From NCBI GenBank assembly GCA_024680675.1, contig JAILBX010000165.1, positions 62,001 through 126,000 on the forward strand: 64,000 nucleotides of DNA, written 5' to 3'. The position numbers and the translations under genes are program-made. The notes under the pieces are model-generated. The model saw only the letters and a program-made list of their open reading frames with translations. It did not search any database and was not told the origin of the DNA. Numbering within the stretch: position 1 is the first letter of the stretch; every line of letters starts with the position of its first letter. Positions 61,416 through 64,000 of the stretch are shown here, in pieces. The stretch is from Lachnospiraceae bacterium (GTDB lineage Bacteria; Bacillota; Clostridia; Lachnospirales; Lachnospiraceae).

Positions 61416-61739
61416 TTACATAATTGCCATCCAGACCAGCAAAGACAATATACTGAGACTTGCCAAAACCAAAATAGACCTGCGAATCATATCCACTGTT
61501 ACGTGCATGGAATAGCACTGCTTCATGACCTTTATCTTATCCACAAGCTCTGAATAAAGATCAAAAGATCCTCCGTTCTCAAGCCTTACAATAGCCTCCT
61601 TCACAAGAAAGCTGGTTTCCATTTCCTCCAGACAGCTACTGCACTCATCTATATGTTTAAGAAATTCACCCAGTTCATCCCCTGCCAGTTTATCATCTAT
61701 AAACAAGGGAATATACTTATCCATTTCACTGCAATTCAT
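61416..61739 (-). CDS. Anti-sigma factor-like zinc-finger (zf-HC2) membrane protein
   Basis: MNCSEMDKYIPLFIDDKLAGDELGEFLKHIDECSSC (HxxxCxxC) and a C-terminal TM. Confidence 0.85.
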   Translation of the reverse strand: MNCSEMDKYIPLFIDDKLAGDELGEFLKHIDECSSCLEEMETSFLVKEAIVRLENGGSFDLYSELVDKIKVMKQCYSMHVTVDMIRRSILVLASLSILSLLVWMAIM

Positions 61740-61849
61740 TCTCTTCCCCGGATTTTTGACATAATTTTACACATACACTGTATAATATACACCAAATATT
61801 GTGTTTTAACAAGTATGAAACCACTATAGGGCAGAGTGAAATTCTAAGC

Positions 61850-61878
61850 TTGAATATTAGATAAAACTATGTTAAAAT
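61850..61878 (+). promoter_or_regulatory. Candidate promoter of tRNA-Leu
   Basis: TTGAAT (61850-61855), 17-bp spacer, TAAAAT (61873-61878), 21 bp before the mature tRNA 5' end. Confidence 0.6.
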
Positions 61879-61899
61879 AACTTGCGATGTTTAAGAGAA

Positions 61900-61983
61900 G
61901 CCGGCGTGTCGGAATTGGCAGACGAGGCAGACTCAAAATCTGTTTTCCGCAAGGAAGTGCGGGTTCAAGTCCCGCCGCCGGCA
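61900..61983 (+). tRNA. tRNA-Leu(CAA)
   Basis: GCCGGCG/CGCCGGC acceptor, class II variable arm, anticodon loop CTCAAAA, T-loop TTCAAGT; CCA not encoded. Confidence 0.96.
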
Positions 61984-61990
61984 TAAACGC

Positions 61991-62039
61991 AAATCCTAGT
62001 GTTTTAGGCTCAAATGCTGATAAATACTAGGATTTTTTA
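61991..62039 (+). terminator. Terminator of tRNA-Leu
   Basis: AAATCCTAGTGTTTT ... AAATACTAGGATTTTTT stem with T-run. Confidence 0.7.
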
Positions 62040-62095
62040 TGTTTTTTATCAACAAAAACTTGTAGGATTAAAGGTTTTATTTATAATAAATTTCC

Positions 62096-62128
62096 CCAAA
62101 ATTGCACCAAGATTTCACCAAATAAAAA
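62096..62128. repeat. Short tandem 11-bp direct repeats
   Basis: CCAAAATTGCA / CCAAGATTTCA / CCAAATAAAAA in register at 62096, 62107 and 62118 (third copy degenerate). Confidence 0.6.
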
Positions 62129-62156
62129 GAGAGGTTTTACCCTCTCTTTTTTATTT
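62120..62156. terminator. Bidirectional terminator
   Basis: AAATAAAAAGAGAGG ttttac CCTCTCTTTTTTATTT. Confidence 0.8.
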
Positions 62157-62192
62157 AGAATCCACTATCATATAAAATCCTTGTCCAATAAA

Positions 62193-63950
62193 CTAATACT
62201 TGAATTTATTGACCTCCTGATCAAGATATTTAGCTATCTGGGAATTTTCATTAACCACATTCTTATTAAGCTTCATATTATCGGACATATCCTGGATAGA
62301 GGAAGCTACATCGCTTATACCCTTAGCACTTTCATCCACCGCAGTTCCCACATCACTCATGGCAGTGGCAACACTGTTAATGGAATCCTCAATATGCCTG
62401 GAGGCTCCTTCAACATCATAAAGGATCCTTGATATATTCTCAGAATCTTTTTCGTACTGGCGTCCTGTTTCTATCATCTTTTCATATCCGCCAACTGTTT
62501 TTTCTCTTACAAAGCTAACCATCTTTGAAGATTCATCCGCCAGCTCATGAACATTTGCTATAACATCCGAGCTTATTCCCTGGATCTTCCTTGCCACATC
62601 TGCAGAATCTTCAGCTAAGGAGTTGATCTCCTCCGCAACCACAGCAAAACCTCTGCCATGCTCTCCGGCTCTTGCTGCTTCAATACTTGCATTAAGAGAT
62701 AAGAGGTTTGTCTGACTTGCGATCTCAAGTATGGTTTCTGTCAGGGTGCTTATATTTTCAACTGCTTTTGACTTTTCAATCTTCTCATTAAGAGTAACTG
62801 CCATTTCATCGGCAATGGTTCTGGCATTATCAGCCTCTGCCTCTGCTCCCTTAACAAGATCTAAGGCCCTGGTCTCCATGCCCTTAGCATAATCTCTTCC
62901 TTCTTTTACATCATTATACATTCCCGATACTTCATCTCTGACCTGATCTGTAGACTCTTTAACCTGAGAAAGACTGGCACTGGTTTCCTCCATGGCCGCG
63001 CTCATCTCTTCCATGGTTGCCGACACATTTTCTATCTCATCATTGGTTTTTACGGTAGTATCAAGTGCCGTTTCAACGGACCCCGACAGATTTTTGGAAT
63101 TATCGGAAATGCTTACCACAACATGTCTGATATATTCAAGAAGATTATTTATATTATCAGCAATATCCGTAACCTCATTGTTACCGCTTATCTCTATCTT
63201 CTGAGTCAGATCGCCATCATTACTTACAAGATCATATACCTTCTTATTAACCTTATTTAATCCTTTTGCTATTGTATTTGCCAGCAATATGGACACAATT
63301 ACGGATACTATAAGCATGATCAGGCTTATGTATGCTATCTTCTTTATTATCCCGTCAAGCGACTGCTTTATTGCATCTGCGTTATAATCCATTCCCAATA
63401 CTGCCACTACATTCCCTTTATTATCATGAATAGGAGCATAGGCGGTGATATAGTGAGAACCCGAAGCATCCACTTCAATCTTACCTGTTATATAGCCATT
63501 ACTTTCCTTAGCCTCCTTTGCCTCTTCAACAAATTCAGGCTCTACCTCATCTCCTATCGATGTTCCGGAAATATCCGTAAGATATACCATGGAGCCATCC
63601 CTTTCGCCTATGGTATAAATGCTGTTGGCATTGGTCTGGGCGGATATCTTTTCAAGTATTTCTTTGACCACTATATTGGCATAGCTTTCATCCGATCCCT
63701 TTTCAAGGAGATTCAGAAGATTTCCGTTGATCTCATCAGCTGATATCTGCACTATTGCAAGGGTATCCGCTGACACCTGATCCACATAGGATTTATATAC
63801 AAAATTATATATTACAACACTTAGAACAAGGCATATTAAAATATTAACAAGAACACTACCAACAATTATCTTATTTCTTATGGAGAATCTTATTCCCTTT
63901 TTATTTATACTGTTTTTACCTTCTTTGTCATCTTTTCCTTCTTTGCTCAT
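62193..63950 (-). CDS. Methyl-accepting chemotaxis protein
   Basis: N-terminal TM and Cache-like sensor, HAMP, signalling tip [31 protein letters not shown]. Confidence 0.95.
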   Translation of the reverse strand: MSKEGKDDKEGKNSINKKGIRFSIRNKIIVGSVLVNILICLVLSVVIYNFVYKSYVDQVSADTLAIVQISADEINGNLLNLLEKGSDESYANIVVKEILEKISAQTNANSIYTIGERDGSMVYLTDISGTSIGDEVEPEFVEEAKEAKESNGYITGKIEVDASGSHYITAYAPIHDNKGNVVAVLGMDYNADAIKQSLDGIIKKIAYISLIMLIVSVIVSILLANTIAKGLNKVNKKVYDLVSNDGDLTQKIEISGNNEVTDIADNINNLLEYIRHVVVSISDNSKNLSGSVETALDTTVKTNDEIENVSATMEEMSAAMEETSASLSQVKESTDQVRDEVSGMYNDVKEGRDYAKGMETRALDLVKGAEAEADNARTIADEMAVTLNEKIEKSKAVENISTLTETILEIASQTNLLSLNASIEAARAGEHGRGFAVVAEEINSLAEDSADVARKIQGISSDVIANVHELADESSKMVSFVREKTVGGYEKMIETGRQYEKDSENISRILYDVEGASRHIEDSINSVATAMSDVGTAVDESAKGISDVASSIQDMSDNMKLNKNVVNENSQIAKYLDQEVNKFKY

Positions 63951-64000
63951 AGCAGCTTAACCTACCTTCTCCCTAACATTTTATTCAGCATTTAACGAAT

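Overview
The window looks like a chromosomal segment from a Clostridia/Lachnospiraceae-type Firmicute; this assignment comes from gene content and order, no search was run. It is dominated by dense, mostly minus-strand housekeeping operons: rpe-rsgA-pknB-prpC-rlmN-rsmB-Zn peptidase-fmt-def-priA; ispG-polC; trmD-rimM-khpA-rpsP-ffh-ylxM; ilvA-ftsY-smc-rnc-acpP-plsX-rpmF-pta; and DUF711-ACT-MBL-FtsA-like-coaE-polA. Interspersed are a truncated formate dehydrogenase with a phosphoribosyltransferase, a STAS/HATPase-like pair, DegV, a HAD-UbiA pair, mscL, a GLUG-repeat surface protein coupled to an RND/MMPL transporter, a flavin reductase-rubredoxin, GGDEF and EAL proteins, two chemoreceptors, tRNA-Gly(CCC) and tRNA-Leu(CAA). 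I saw no CRISPR array, transposase, integrase, prophage or recognisable defence island. I cannot demonstrate a new system. The best leads are the HAD-UbiA pair fused to rpe, the GLUG/RND pair with a beta-repeat tail, the FtsA-like protein with a long multidomain C-terminus, an odd T-loop in tRNA-Gly, and an 11-bp direct-repeat array downstream of tRNA-Leu. rpmF (59 aa) is absent from the supplied ORF track and was read directly from the sequence.
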